From Streptomyces sp. SLBN-118 (GTDB taxonomy: Bacteria > Actinomycetota > Actinomycetes > Streptomycetales > Streptomycetaceae), in assembly GCF_006715635.1 (NCBI RefSeq), contig NZ_VFNP01000001.1, positions 248,001 to 312,000 on the forward strand: a stretch of DNA of 64,000 nt, read 5' to 3'. Below the pieces are notes generated by a model. The model did no database searches, was not told the origin of the DNA, and worked only from the letters and a program-made list of their open reading frames with translations. Each line of letters starts with the position of its first letter. Position 1 is the stretch's first letter. Made by a program: the position numbers and the translations under genes. Of this stretch, positions 28,458 to 37,978 are shown piece after piece.

Positions 28458-31394
28458 TCATTCTGCGATGCGAACGGCGAGAGCCGGGCGGATGGCGGCG
28501 GCGCGGCGAGCCGGCCCGATCGTGGCCAGGAGGGACGCGGCGAACGTCGCTGCCGCGAGCACGCTGATGCTGGCCCATTCGATGGGGAATCCTCCCTCGA
28601 GGCCCGCGAACGCGGAACTGTTGCGATACATCAGCCACGTGGTGAGCACCCCGAGCAGCGAGCCCAGAACGATGCCCTCCACGGCGATGAAAGCGCTCTC
28701 CCACAGGAAGGACCGCTGGACTGTCCGGGCCCTGAAGCCGAGCGCCCGCAGGATTCCGATGGTGCGACGCCGTTCCCTGACGGCCCGGACCATGACCACC
28801 CCGAGGCCGGTGACGCCCACAAGAAGTCCCAGAGCGAGAAAGCCCTGCATGAGGCGGAAGAAGGTGGTGCTGGAGTCGAACTGGCGGCGCACATCGGAGG
28901 CGATCGGCGTGGCGACCAGGCTGGACGACAACTGCTCGCCCTGCAACTGGGTCGCCAGAGTGTCGGGGGACACCCCGGGCCGGGTTCTGACGAGTACGGA
29001 GGCGTTCTGGGCCTCCGTGCCGAAGAGGTCGCGCATGCCGGTCTCACCGATCACGACGGGATACACCGTCGAACTGGCGCCGGTACCCGGGTAGAAGACC
29101 ATGCCGTTCTTAAGGACTCCGGCGATGGTCTTCTGTTCGGTCCTGCCGGTGCGCGGATCGGTCAGGGCGAGCTTGTCACCGGCGTCGTAGTAGTCGCCGC
29201 TGGGGCCGCCGGTGCTGCCGAAGAACGCGTCGATCACGACGTACTGCGGACGAGCGGCGAGCGCGCGCCAGACCGCAGCGTCGTCGCGCAGGCCGGGCAT
29301 CCGGTCACCGAAGGCGATGCCTGTGATCGCGCCGTCGGGCACCCCGACGACCGCGGTGTCCAGGGGCGAGCTGGTGCGATGCCCGGGGTCGGTGGCCTGG
29401 CCGGTGGCATTCAGCAGCGGCGTGACGGCGGAGATCTGGCCGGCAGACGGGCCGCTACGCAGGTCCGTCAGAAGACGATCACGTGCGACCTGGGCATTGA
29501 AGTCCAGCCGTAGGGAGTATCCGGCGGTGGCGTCGGAGACGACAGTGTTCACGCTCGCGTTGAGGATGCCCGAGATCTCGGTCAGCAGAACGAGGACGAG
29601 AACGATCAGCGTGTACATCACCAGCGTCGCTCCGGTGCGGAACCGCTTGGCCAGGGGGTAGGCGACCGCGAGCCGCGCGGCCAGGCCGGACTCCGAGGGG
29701 CGTTCCAGCAGCGGGCGCAGCGGGCGCACCAGCGCCTTCTGGTTCTCGCTGACCAGCACCACCGCGGAGAACGCGGCCAGGCTGCCCTGGATGACGTAGA
29801 CGGCCATGGAGGGCGTGTCGAAGATACGGGGGCGGACGACGGGCGCCACGAGGGTCCAGGCGAGTACGGCGCCCGCCGCCAGTGTGATGGCGGTGCGTCC
29901 GGGCATGACGCGCAGCATGGCCGGGGTGGCGAAGGCGATGGCGAGCGCCGGCATGAGGTAGGTCTGTTCAGCTTGGCTGCGTGCCAGGGCGGGTACGGCG
30001 GCGAGTGCGCAAAGGAGCGCCAGTGTGCTGGAGATGACCAGCAGCCTGCGGCGCGGCTTGCGTCCGGTCCCCGGAGGGAGATCCCGGATGGCGGCGATGA
30101 TGTTGAAGCGGCTGATCCGCACCGTCGTCACGAGAATCGCCACGAACGCAATGAGCAGACCCATGGCCGCCCCGTTGAGGATGCTGGTGGGGGTGACGGC
30201 GAAGACGATCTGCAGGCTGCTCCCGCCGACCGACCAGCCCTGGAAGATCTCCGCGGCCACCACGGCGACTCCCCAGCCGACGGCGACACCGATGGCGACG
30301 CCCGGCAGAGCTGACAGCAGCGCGTAGGCAGCCCCTTCGAGGGTGAAGGACCCGACCAGGCGCGAGCGCTTCATGCCGACTGCCCGCAGCATGCCGAGTT
30401 GGGATTTCCGCTCTTCGCCCAGCATGACGAAGATGTTCACCAGCAGCAGGGCTCCCGCGATGATGCTGAAGCTGCCGATCATGAGGAACAGCGCGCCGAG
30501 GGTGTCCCCGGTGACCTTGGCCTCCCGCAGCACGGTGTGTTTCGGCGTTTCCACTGCGGCCTGCTCGGCGACCAGACCCAGGGTCCGTTGGATGTCCGCA
30601 GTCACCTCTTCGGTCAGCGCGTCGCCTCCCTCGACGCCGCCGCGGTTGGACACGAAGGTGACCGAGCGGGGTTCCGCTCCGGCGGCACGGGCAGCGGAGT
30701 CAAGGGTGCCCGGAGGCAGGAATGCGTCGCGGTTGAGCCTGCCGCCCAGCCCCACACCGGCCAGCCCCTGCTCCGGCACAACGCGGTCGACACGGAACGT
30801 CTGCGGTGTCCCGAACAGGTAGAAAGTGACCCGCTGCCCAACACCCACCCTCAGTGACCGAGCCAGCGGCTCGTTGACGACGACGTGGCCCGGTTTCGGG
30901 TTCGCGCCGCCCAGCCCCGGGTCGCCACCCGCGCGGCCGAAGCGGGACGCCTCGGCGAAGTCCATCTGCCACGCCAGCGCCCGCGGTTCGGCGATCGGCT
31001 GGCCGCCAGGGTGGCTGACCGCTGCCGCCTGTGTGGCCTGGGCGCTCAGCACTCCATCGATGTCGGGATTTCCGGAGAGTGCGCCCAGCCGTTGGGCGAT
31101 GCCCCGCCCGGCCGGACCGGCGGGTGCGATGACGCGCTCGTCGACCGGCCCGAGAGTCCGGTACGCCTCCTGGCGTACCGAAAAGTTCAAGGTGTCGCCG
31201 ACGACCAACGCGCCGACGATGATGGCCGTCCCGAGCACCGAACCGCTGATCACGAGCGCCGCCTCCGTCCTGCGGCGGGCGAGCTGGCGGAAGGCCAGAC
31301 GGCGGGAGACCGGCTGCCGGACGGCGACCAGCACGAGGGCTGAGAGCGCGATCGCAAGGGCGATGAGCAGCGGAGCCAACAGGTTGGGGTACAT
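28458..31394 (-). CDS. FtsX/MacB-type ABC transporter permease
   Basis: A 978-residue membrane protein with two FtsX-like halves. One N-terminal helix is followed by a large extracellular domain (about 60-300), three helices (about 310-430), four central helices (about 450-580), a second extracellular domain (about 610-850) and a last set of three helices. LGMLRAVGMKRSRLV and IGILRALGFRARTVQ are the coupling segments of each half. Such permeases export lipids, peptides or drugs, or move envelope components mechanically; the substrate is unknown. It starts four bases past the ATPase stop. The first 27 residues of the longest frame are rejected because they overlap the ATPase gene. Confidence 0.9.
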   Translation of the reverse strand: MYPNLLAPLLIALAIALSALVLVAVRQPVSRRLAFRQLARRRTEAALVISGSVLGTAIIVGALVVGDTLNFSVRQEAYRTLGPVDERVIAPAGPAGRGIAQRLGALSGNPDIDGVLSAQATQAAAVSHPGGQPIAEPRALAWQMDFAEASRFGRAGGDPGLGGANPKPGHVVVNEPLARSLRVGVGQRVTFYLFGTPQTFRVDRVVPEQGLAGVGLGGRLNRDAFLPPGTLDSAARAAGAEPRSVTFVSNRGGVEGGDALTEEVTADIQRTLGLVAEQAAVETPKHTVLREAKVTGDTLGALFLMIGSFSIIAGALLLVNIFVMLGEERKSQLGMLRAVGMKRSRLVGSFTLEGAAYALLSALPGVAIGVAVGWGVAVVAAEIFQGWSVGGSSLQIVFAVTPTSILNGAAMGLLIAFVAILVTTVRISRFNIIAAIRDLPPGTGRKPRRRLLVISSTLALLCALAAVPALARSQAEQTYLMPALAIAFATPAMLRVMPGRTAITLAAGAVLAWTLVAPVVRPRIFDTPSMAVYVIQGSLAAFSAVVLVSENQKALVRPLRPLLERPSESGLAARLAVAYPLAKRFRTGATLVMYTLIVLVLVLLTEISGILNASVNTVVSDATAGYSLRLDFNAQVARDRLLTDLRSGPSAGQISAVTPLLNATGQATDPGHRTSSPLDTAVVGVPDGAITGIAFGDRMPGLRDDAAVWRALAARPQYVVIDAFFGSTGGPSGDYYDAGDKLALTDPRTGRTEQKTIAGVLKNGMVFYPGTGASSTVYPVVIGETGMRDLFGTEAQNASVLVRTRPGVSPDTLATQLQGEQLSSSLVATPIASDVRRQFDSSTTFFRLMQGFLALGLLVGVTGLGVVMVRAVRERRRTIGILRALGFRARTVQRSFLWESAFIAVEGIVLGSLLGVLTTWLMYRNSSAFAGLEGGFPIEWASISVLAAATFAASLLATIGPARRAAAIRPALAVRIAE

Positions 31395-31398
31395 GGGG

Positions 31399-32136
31399 TC
31401 AGCCGGTGGGGATCTTGGGCATCGTGCCGGGAGGGGGGACGTGCTGACGGATGTCGTCGACAAGTCGTCCGTCACGCATGCGGATCAGCCGGGGGACGCG
31501 GTCCCCGATGGCGCTGTCGTGGGTGACCAGGACGATCGTCTGCCCTTCGTCCTGGTTCAGCTCGCACAGCAGGTCCATGACCTGGATGGCCATCGCGCTG
31601 TCGAGATTGCCGGTGGGTTCGTCCGCCCACACGATGGCCGGGCGGCCGGCCAGTGCGCGTGCGATGGTCACCCGCTGCTGTTCTCCGCCCGACATCTCGC
31701 TCGGCCGGTGATGGACCCGGCGGCCGAGGCCGACCCGGTCAAGCATGGCCAGCGCCCGGCGCCGGGCCTCCCGTGGCCGGGTCCCGACGAGCAGGAGCGG
31801 GAGTTCGACGTTCTCCACCGCGGAGAAGACCGGAATCAGGTTGAACGCCTGGAAGACAAACCCCATCGTGCGGGCCCGGTGCTCGGTGCGCGCGGCGTCC
31901 GACATGGCGAACAGGTCGTGGCCGTCGACCTCCACCCGCCCGCCGTCAATGTCGTCCAGGCCGGACAGGCAGTTCAGCAGGGTGGTCTTCCCGGACCCTG
32001 ACGGGCCCATGACGCCGACCAGCTCGCCGGGGTTCACGACGAGGTCCAGGTCAAGCAGGGCGGTCACCGCCACGGAGCCCGTCCGGTAGATCTTCTGCAC
32101 TCCGGAGGCGATGAGAAGTGGCCGGTGGTCGTCCAT
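31399..32136 (-). CDS. ABC transporter ATP-binding protein, MacB/LolD type
   Basis: A 245-residue ATPase: Walker A GPSGSGKTT near residue 43, Q-loop GFVFQAFNLIP, signature MSGGEQQRVTIARAL and Walker B IVWADEPTGNLDS. The EPTGNLDS sequence marks the MacB/LolD/FtsE group that pairs with FtsX-type permeases, here the next gene. I chose the start MDDHRPLL after GGGA; seven residues more (MSASLGY) are possible. Two palindromic boxes lie in its upstream region, shared with the CBS-BON gene at 32481. Confidence 0.92.
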   Translation of the reverse strand: MDDHRPLLIASGVQKIYRTGSVAVTALLDLDLVVNPGELVGVMGPSGSGKTTLLNCLSGLDDIDGGRVEVDGHDLFAMSDAARTEHRARTMGFVFQAFNLIPVFSAVENVELPLLLVGTRPREARRRALAMLDRVGLGRRVHHRPSEMSGGEQQRVTIARALAGRPAIVWADEPTGNLDSAMAIQVMDLLCELNQDEGQTIVLVTHDSAIGDRVPRLIRMRDGRLVDDIRQHVPPPGTMPKIPTG

Positions 32137-32195
32137 GTATCCCAGCGAAGCCGACATGCGCGTGATCACGTATGTGCCACATGGGCCCGAGCCCC

Positions 32196-32209
32196 GGGCC
32201 GAAAGGCCC
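32196..32209. promoter_or_regulatory. DosR-like box GGGCC-GAAA-GGCCC
   Basis: Perfect 5+5 palindrome with a 4-base spacer, 60 bases upstream of the ABC ATPase start, in the divergent gap to the CBS-BON gene. It has the architecture of the DosR box GGGAC-N4-GTCCC. Confidence 0.5.
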
Positions 32210-32354
32210 CATTGCGCAGCGGAGGGCACGCCGGTGCCACACGAGGTCCGGCCCTCGACATGTCCGACCGCTCGGACACAGCGACATCGTGCCCGGAGTA
32301 CAAGGTCACGGCAGTACGCGTGTCCAGGCCGTGACCAGGGCCAATGGCGAGGAG

Positions 32355-32368
32355 GGGCCGTCCGGCCC
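32355..32368. promoter_or_regulatory. DosR-like box GGGCC-GTCC-GGCCC
   Basis: Perfect palindrome, extended by one G/C pair on each side, 112 bases upstream of the CBS-BON start at 32481. It is the second box in this divergent intergenic region. Confidence 0.5.
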
Positions 32369-32480
32369 CCCTTCTTGCCCCTTGCAGCCCTGTGATCCGT
32401 CGTCCGTTCGCCGGACTCTGGACGCGTCGTCCCGCGCAGGTAACTCGCCGGCGCCCTCTCCGCTGAAGGAGGACTGGGCG

Positions 32481-33200
32481 ATGAAGCACGACAACGTCGA
32501 ATCCACGATGACGAGTGAAGTCGTCAAGGCCGCCTACGACACCCCCTTCGAGGAGATCGCCCGGCTGCTGTCGCAGCACCGGATCAGCGGCCTTCCCGTT
32601 GTCGACGACGACGAGAAGGTCATCGGAGTGATCTCCGCGACCGATCTCATGGTCCACCGGTCCGGAAAGGAAGACACTCCTGGCCGCTTCAACTGGTCCT
32701 CACTCACCTCCAGGGCACGCGTCCGGGAGTCCAAGGCACAGGCTCGCAACGCCGGGCAGCTGATGACCCACCCGGCCGTCACCGTCCACGCCCACCAGTC
32801 CATCGCCCATGCCGCCCGCATCATGGCCGAACACCGCATCGAACGACTTCCGGTCGTGGACGAGGAGGACCGTCTCGTCGGCATCGTCACGCGACGCGAC
32901 CTGCTTCGGATCTTCCTGCGGCCCGACGCCGAAATCCGCCGTGAGGTGATCGACGAGGTTCTGGTGCACGCGCTCTGGCTCCCGCCCGAGACTGTCCGTG
33001 TTGACGTGCATGACGGCGTCGTGACCCTGACAGGACAGCTGCCACGGCGCGGGGACGTACCCGTCGCGCTGCGGATGACCCGCCAGATCGACGGTGTGAT
33101 CGCGGTCGTCGACGAGCTGACCTTCAGCGTCACCGACGCGCGCAATGGGCTGTCCGAGGACGAGTTCTACGGCGACAGCGGCCGGAGGCGCACACTGTAA
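32481..33200 (+). CDS. CBS-CBS-BON protein
   Basis: A 239-residue soluble protein. CBS1 about 8-60 (ISGLPVVDDDEKVIGVISATDLM), CBS2 about 93-145 (IERLPVVDEEDRLVGIVTRRDLL), BON about 165-225 (VRVDVHDGVVTLTGQL). A strong AAGGAGG decides the ATG. CBS-only relatives include the mycobacterial hypoxic response protein Rv2626c. It is followed after six bases by a flavodoxin gene on the same strand. Ligand and partner are unknown. Confidence 0.9.
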   Translation: MKHDNVESTMTSEVVKAAYDTPFEEIARLLSQHRISGLPVVDDDEKVIGVISATDLMVHRSGKEDTPGRFNWSSLTSRARVRESKAQARNAGQLMTHPAVTVHAHQSIAHAARIMAEHRIERLPVVDEEDRLVGIVTRRDLLRIFLRPDAEIRREVIDEVLVHALWLPPETVRVDVHDGVVTLTGQLPRRGDVPVALRMTRQIDGVIAVVDELTFSVTDARNGLSEDEFYGDSGRRRTL

Positions 33201-33215
33201 AGAGAAGTGATCACG

Positions 33216-33794
33216 ATGACTCGCACCGTGCTCGTCGCCTACGGCAGCAAGAAGGGCTCGACGGCGGAGATCGCCCAGTTCATCGCCTCCATCCTGCGCG
33301 ACGAAGGAGTGAAGGCCGACGCCCGGCCTGCGGCCGAGGTGCGTGACATCCGCTCGTACGAGGCCGTCGTACTCGGAGGCGCGCTGCGCAGGGGACGCTG
33401 GCACCGGGATGCACGGCGCTTCGCCCGGCGCCATCGCCGTGCTCTGGCTGGGCGGCCGCTGTGGCTGTTCAGCAGTGGCCCCCTCGGCCCGTCGGCACTG
33501 GAAGGGGACGTCCCTGCCGTGCGCGGGGTCCACCAGGTCGAGCGTCGACTGGGAGCGCTGGAGCACATCACGTTCGGCGGACGGCCGGCAGACGGAGCGC
33601 GAGGGCGCATCGCCCGGGTGGTCCTTGAGGAGGACGGCGACGACTGCCGCGACTTCAAACGGATCGCCCTGTGGGCCGAATGCATCGCCGCCTACCTGAC
33701 CGCGATACCGAGGCGGGGCAGAACTGGCCCTGTTGGGGCCGTAGACAGGGCCGCCCGGCCCCTTCCCCGGCGCCGATCGGGTGACAGACGCTGA
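33216..33794 (+). CDS. Flavodoxin-domain protein
   Basis: A 192-residue protein starting MTRTVLVAYGSKKGSTAEIA, the FMN phosphate-binding loop of flavodoxins (T/S-x-T-G-x-T-like, here GSKKGST). VVLGGALRRGRWHRDARRFARRHR replaces the usual SxxYG(R)WH stretch, as in protoporphyrinogen-oxidase-like (HemG/DUF) flavodoxins. The last 25 residues are Arg/Pro-rich and lack similarity. The start is set by GAAGTGA. A redox role under oxygen limitation is likely but unproven. It probably shares a transcript with the CBS-BON gene upstream. Confidence 0.82.
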   Translation: MTRTVLVAYGSKKGSTAEIAQFIASILRDEGVKADARPAAEVRDIRSYEAVVLGGALRRGRWHRDARRFARRHRRALAGRPLWLFSSGPLGPSALEGDVPAVRGVHQVERRLGALEHITFGGRPADGARGRIARVVLEEDGDDCRDFKRIALWAECIAAYLTAIPRRGRTGPVGAVDRAARPLPRRRSGDRR

Positions 33795-33892
33795 GCACAG
33801 ACAGCGGCCCCGCAGGAGAACCGGCGAGTGCGGCCCGGACGGCTCACCGGTCATCACAGAGGAATCCGAGCGCTCGAAACGGAGGCCCAGCA

Positions 33893-34357
33893 ATGAGCAC
33901 CCCCTCCCCCATCCGCATGACAGCCGTTCTGTCCCCCGAGCACCGTGCCCGGCTGCTGGGCACAACCCGCGACGTCAGATTCCCTGAGGGAACCCGCATC
34001 TTCGAAGAAGGCGGCCGCGCCGACCGGTTCTGGATCATCCAGTCCGGCACTGTCACTCTCGACATCAAGGTTCCGGGACGGCGCCCGGCGGTGATCGAGA
34101 ACCTGGGCTTCGGTGAACTCGTGGGCTGGTCCTGGCTGTTCCCTCCGTATGTGTGGCAGCTCGGCGCCGAGGCCATGACGCCCGTACGCGCCCAGGAGTT
34201 CGACGCGTCAACGGTGCGGATGATGATGGATGCCGACCCTGCCTTCGGCTCAGCGATCGGAAACTGGGTCGGCAGGGTGCTCGCCCACCGGCTGCATGCC
34301 GCCCGTATCCGCCTGCTCGATCTGTACGCGCCGCACGGCAGCGGCATGACTCTGTGA
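33893..34357 (+). CDS. Cyclic-nucleotide-binding-domain protein without DNA-binding domain
   Basis: A 154-residue protein: the Crp/Fnr beta-barrel (FPEGTRIFEEGGRADRFWII, LGFGELVGWSWLF) followed by a dimer helix (FGSAIGNWVGRVLAHRLHAAR), then an end where Crp proteins would have a helix-turn-helix. The phosphate-binding GE-x-x-x-R-S/T region is altered (GELVGWSWLF), so cyclic nucleotides may not bind. Similar short proteins occur in actinomycete stress islands. GGAGG precedes the ATG. It lies between flavodoxin and CBS-BON genes on one strand. Confidence 0.85.
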   Translation: MSTPSPIRMTAVLSPEHRARLLGTTRDVRFPEGTRIFEEGGRADRFWIIQSGTVTLDIKVPGRRPAVIENLGFGELVGWSWLFPPYVWQLGAEAMTPVRAQEFDASTVRMMMDADPAFGSAIGNWVGRVLAHRLHAARIRLLDLYAPHGSGMTL

Positions 34358-34380
34358 CCCCGACGTCCGAGAGGCCCGCC

Positions 34381-35028
34381 ATGCCCGATTCCCCGCACAC
34401 AGTGAGCGATGTCATGACGCACACCGCAGTCGCGGTGGGGCGCCGTGCGACCTATAAGGAGATCGTGGAGCTGATGGAGCAGTGGAAGGTCAGTGCCTTG
34501 CCGGTGCTGGAGGGCGAGGGCCGTGTGATCGGCGTGGTCTCGGAGGCCGATCTGCTCCCCAAGGAGGAATACCACCTCGACGACCCTGCACAGGCAGACC
34601 GGCCGCTGTCAGACATGGCGAAGGCGAGGGCGGTCTCGGCGGAGGAGCTGATGTCGAGCCCGGCCGTCACCGTTCACCCGAGCGCCACGGTCGCCGAGGC
34701 CGCACGGATCATGGCGCGCCGTCGGGTCAAGCGCCTGCCCGTGGTCGACGATGTCGGCCTGCTGGAAGGTGTCGTCAGCCGCAGCGACCTGCTGAAGGTG
34801 TTCCTCAGGCCGGACGAGGCCATCGCCGACGAGATCCGTCGTACCGTCATCGAGCACCTTCCACCCCCGGCACGAGTGGAAGTCTCCGTCACCGACGGCG
34901 TGGTCACCCTCCACGGCAGCCTCCGGGACCGGGCGCTGGTCACCCTGCTTGGCCGGGCCGCCCGCGCGGTCGAAGGCGTCGTGGACATCCGCCTGAGCCT
35001 CAACGACGAGGCACCCCCACCGCCCTAG
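34381..35028 (+). CDS. CBS-CBS-BON protein
   Basis: A 215-residue soluble protein. CBS1 (VSALPVLEGEGRVIGVVSEADLL near 34-56), CBS2 (VKRLPVVDDVGLLEGVVSRSDLL near 116-138), BON (VEVSVTDGVVTLHGSL from about 160). It starts 23 bases after the preceding stop. The linker between the CBS domains is short (about 20 residues). Its genes upstream are a flavodoxin and a cNMP-type sensor, so this stretch is a small sensor cluster. Confidence 0.9.
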   Translation: MPDSPHTVSDVMTHTAVAVGRRATYKEIVELMEQWKVSALPVLEGEGRVIGVVSEADLLPKEEYHLDDPAQADRPLSDMAKARAVSAEELMSSPAVTVHPSATVAEAARIMARRRVKRLPVVDDVGLLEGVVSRSDLLKVFLRPDEAIADEIRRTVIEHLPPPARVEVSVTDGVVTLHGSLRDRALVTLLGRAARAVEGVVDIRLSLNDEAPPPP

Positions 35029-35042
35029 GCATCAGCACGACA

Positions 35043-35105
35043 GCCCGGGCGCGTCAAGGCGAACGACAGCCCCGGCCCGTCAAGGCCCGGGCACGTCAAG
35101 GCGAA
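35043..35105 (+). repeat. Short direct repeats between convergent genes
   Basis: The 21-base unit with core CGTCAAGGCGAA occurs at 35043-35063 and 35085-35105 with one mismatch; a third, shorter copy of CGTCAAGGC lies between them at 35078. The rest of the 260-base gap between the CBS-BON and P-type ATPase genes shows no gene. The role is unknown. Confidence 0.6.
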
Positions 35106-35289
35106 AAGGGCCCATCCGGTTCTCGCGGATCCTGATTGCGTGGTGCACGGCCACGAGCCGCTTCTCCACGTCCTCGTCAGGGGCCCTTTCCGTCAATTCC
35201 ATGGAAACACGGGGGGCGGGCTGCTGCCAGGGCCGAACAGCCCCACCTTCGGTGCCGCTCGGCCCAACCCCTCCCTTACCGCTTGACGG

Positions 35290-37908
35290 CTACTGCTTGA
35301 CGACCAATCGACGCAGCCACGCCTGCCTGCTGAGGCGGGCTGCGGCGAATCCGGCCAGGCCCACGGCGGCGGCCGCAGCGACCTCCGTCCCGCCGAGCGG
35401 GTCGGTCTCAAGTACAGAACGCAGGAACGGTACGTACAGTGCCGCCACCGCGAGACCGGCCGAGGCGAGCACCGCCGCCGGCAGGAAGAGGTTTTCCCGC
35501 GTGAAAAGGCGGTCCCGCAGCCCCATGACGACCCCGAGCTGGGCGGCCAGCAGGGACAGGAACAGCACACTCTGCCAGGCTGCATCCACGGCATGAGCCG
35601 AGAGGCCTGCAGCGAGGCTTGCCATGGTGACCATGGCTGCGAGGAAGAGCACCCGTTGCCACAGGCCGTGCCCCAGCACGTGCTGTTGCGGCGGGCGCGG
35701 GGGCCGGTGCATGGCGCGAGGGGACACTGGCTCCGCCCCCATCGCCACCCCGGTCAGGCCATGGGTGAGGAGATTGATCCACAGGATCTGGCCCGCACGC
35801 AGCGGCAGTGACAATCCGAGCAGCGGGCCCAACAGCATCACCAGGATCTCCGCGGTGCCCCCGGCGAGTCCGTAGACGAGGAAGCGTCGGATGTTGTCGT
35901 AGACGCGGCGCCCCTCCTCGACCGCCGCGACCACGGTGGACAACTCGTCGTCGGTGAGCACCAGATCGGCCGACTGTCTCGCCACCTCGGTGCCTCGCCG
36001 CCCCATGGCGACGCCGATGTCCGCCTGTCGTAGTGCGGGTCCGTCGTTGACGCCGTCACCGGTCATCGCCGTCACATCCCCGCGGTCGCGCCAGGCTTCG
36101 ACGATGTCCAGCTTCTGCTGCGGGTCCGTGCGGGCGAACACACTTACCGCCGTGAGGTCGTCGACGGCTCCTGCCGCCAGGGACTGACCTGTGACGACCT
36201 CGCCCGGCTCGCTGTGGGGGGACAGCAGGCCGACGCGCGTCGCGATGGCCCGTGCGGTGGCGGGATGATCACCGGTGATGAGGACGGGCGTGATGCCCGC
36301 GGCCCGGCACGCGGCCAGCGTGGCTGTCGCCGCCGGCTTCGGAGGATCGTTGATCGCCGCCAGACCGAGCAGCCGCAGCCCCGACTCGGCATCCGCTGCC
36401 CGCGCCGGAGCCTCGGTCCGCTCGCCGCAGGCCACGGCCAGCACCCGGTACCCCTGCGCGGCGAGCAGCGCTGCCTCGTCCCGGGCCCGATCGAGGAGTT
36501 GCGCGGGCTCGTCGAGCACAGCGGGGTCGAGGACGGCTTCCGGAGCGCCCTTCAGACACACCGTCAATGACCCGGACGGCGTTCGGTGGAGTGTGCTCAT
36601 CCGCTTGCGGAGGCTGTCGAACGGCGCTTCGTCGGTCCTCGGGTAGGTCTGCTGGAGCGTGCTCGGTTTCTCGCAGCGTGCTTTGGCCGCGGCCGTCAGG
36701 AGCGCGGCTTCGGTGGGGTCACCGAGGGCAGTCCAGCGGCGCCCGGTGTCGTCGGACTCGTCCGGGGGGCGCAGCGCGGCGTCGTTGCACAGCGTTGCGG
36801 TGGTCAACAGCTTTTGTACGGGGCCGAGTTCGGCGGGCTCCGCTGCCCGGCCGTCGACGCGAACGTCACCGAACGGCTCGTACCCGGTGCCTGTGAAGTC
36901 GACGGCTCCTTCAGCTGTCCATACGCGCTCGACGACCATGCGGCCTTCGGTGAGAGTGCCTGTCTTGTCCGTCGCGAGTACGGTCACCGATCCGAGCGTC
37001 TCCACGGCGGGGAGGCGTCGTACGACGGCGTGGCGTGCGGCCATGCGCCGCGCGCCCAGGGCCAGTGCCAGCGTGACGACGGCCGGGAGCGACTCGGGTA
37101 CGGCGGCGACGGCGAGGCTGATCGCGGTTACCGCCATGGTGCCCGGCGCCAGGCCACGGACCAGCCCCAGGGCGAACACCAGCAGGCACAGTGCCAGGGT
37201 GGCCAGAGCGAGAACCCGTCCCAGTGCGGCCAGGCGCCGCTGCAAAGGTGTCGCCTCGAGTCGCCCTTCCAGCAGTGCGGCAATGCGGCCCAGTGCGCTG
37301 GCGGCCCCGGTGGCTGTCACCGTCGCGATGCCCCTCCCCCGGACTACGACGGTGCCCGCACTCAGCGTCGCAGCCCCCGGCCGTCCGGAGCGCAGGTCCT
37401 TGTCCACGGGTACGGATTCACCGGTCAGCATGGACTCATCAAGGAGCAGCGCCGATGCTTGCGTGAGGAGCGCGTCGGCGGGAACGATATCCCCTTCGCC
37501 GAGCGCCAGCACATCGCCCGGGACAACTTCGGCCGCGGGCACCTCCCGCTCCGAACCGCCGCGCAGGACACGTGCGTTCGGGGCTGACATGGCGGAGAGT
37601 GCGGCAACGGCGTTGTCGGCCCTGACCTCCTGGATCACCCCCACCGTGGTGTTCACTACGATCACGAGGGCGATGACGACGGAGTCGGCGTGGTCCCCGA
37701 TCGCGACGGTCAGTGCCACGGCCCCCAGGAGGACCATGATCAGCGGGTCTCTGAGCTGCGCCACCACGCGCGTATGCAGGCGCACGGTTCTCCGGGCGGT
37801 CACCTCGTTGCGGCCGTAGTCGGCGAGGCGGCGTGCCGCATCCTCCTCCGTGAGCCCTCGGCTCCGCTCGTCGGTAACCGGAGGCGTGTGGAGGGGGCGC
37901 GAGGTCAC
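35290..37908 (-). CDS. P-type cation-transporting ATPase (P2-like)
   Basis: An 872-residue pump. N-terminal cation-ATPase domain, LTGES at 161-165, PESLP in M4 at 271-275, phosphorylated Asp314 in DKTGTLT, MTGDGVNDGPALRQADIG hinge and six C-terminal helices. P2A pumps usually have PEGLP; the Ser here is a small deviation. It lacks metal-binding N-terminal Cys motifs, so Ca2+ or another hard cation is more likely than Cu or Cd. The family includes CtpF (Rv1997), a DosR-regulon pump. GTG start after GGAG; it follows two USP genes on the same strand by 70 bases. Confidence 0.92.
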   Translation of the reverse strand: MTSRPLHTPPVTDERSRGLTEEDAARRLADYGRNEVTARRTVRLHTRVVAQLRDPLIMVLLGAVALTVAIGDHADSVVIALVIVVNTTVGVIQEVRADNAVAALSAMSAPNARVLRGGSEREVPAAEVVPGDVLALGEGDIVPADALLTQASALLLDESMLTGESVPVDKDLRSGRPGAATLSAGTVVVRGRGIATVTATGAASALGRIAALLEGRLEATPLQRRLAALGRVLALATLALCLLVFALGLVRGLAPGTMAVTAISLAVAAVPESLPAVVTLALALGARRMAARHAVVRRLPAVETLGSVTVLATDKTGTLTEGRMVVERVWTAEGAVDFTGTGYEPFGDVRVDGRAAEPAELGPVQKLLTTATLCNDAALRPPDESDDTGRRWTALGDPTEAALLTAAAKARCEKPSTLQQTYPRTDEAPFDSLRKRMSTLHRTPSGSLTVCLKGAPEAVLDPAVLDEPAQLLDRARDEAALLAAQGYRVLAVACGERTEAPARAADAESGLRLLGLAAINDPPKPAATATLAACRAAGITPVLITGDHPATARAIATRVGLLSPHSEPGEVVTGQSLAAGAVDDLTAVSVFARTDPQQKLDIVEAWRDRGDVTAMTGDGVNDGPALRQADIGVAMGRRGTEVARQSADLVLTDDELSTVVAAVEEGRRVYDNIRRFLVYGLAGGTAEILVMLLGPLLGLSLPLRAGQILWINLLTHGLTGVAMGAEPVSPRAMHRPPRPPQQHVLGHGLWQRVLFLAAMVTMASLAAGLSAHAVDAAWQSVLFLSLLAAQLGVVMGLRDRLFTRENLFLPAAVLASAGLAVAALYVPFLRSVLETDPLGGTEVAAAAAVGLAGFAAARLSRQAWLRRLVVKQ

Positions 37909-37978
37909 GTGAGTGCTCCGATCGACTGCGACAGGGCCCGCGTGAAGCGGATGAGGTCATGGCGTCGCGAGGCGCCGT

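Noticed and set aside
33748..33761. GGGCC-GCCC-GGCCC, a perfect match to the box pattern
   Set aside because: It lies inside the C-terminal coding part of the flavodoxin gene. It could serve the gene at 33893 but may be chance in GC-rich coding DNA.
35230..35243. GGGCC-GAAC-AGCCC, similar to the DosR-like boxes
   Set aside because: It lies between convergent gene ends, where no promoter is expected, and has a mismatch in the right half.
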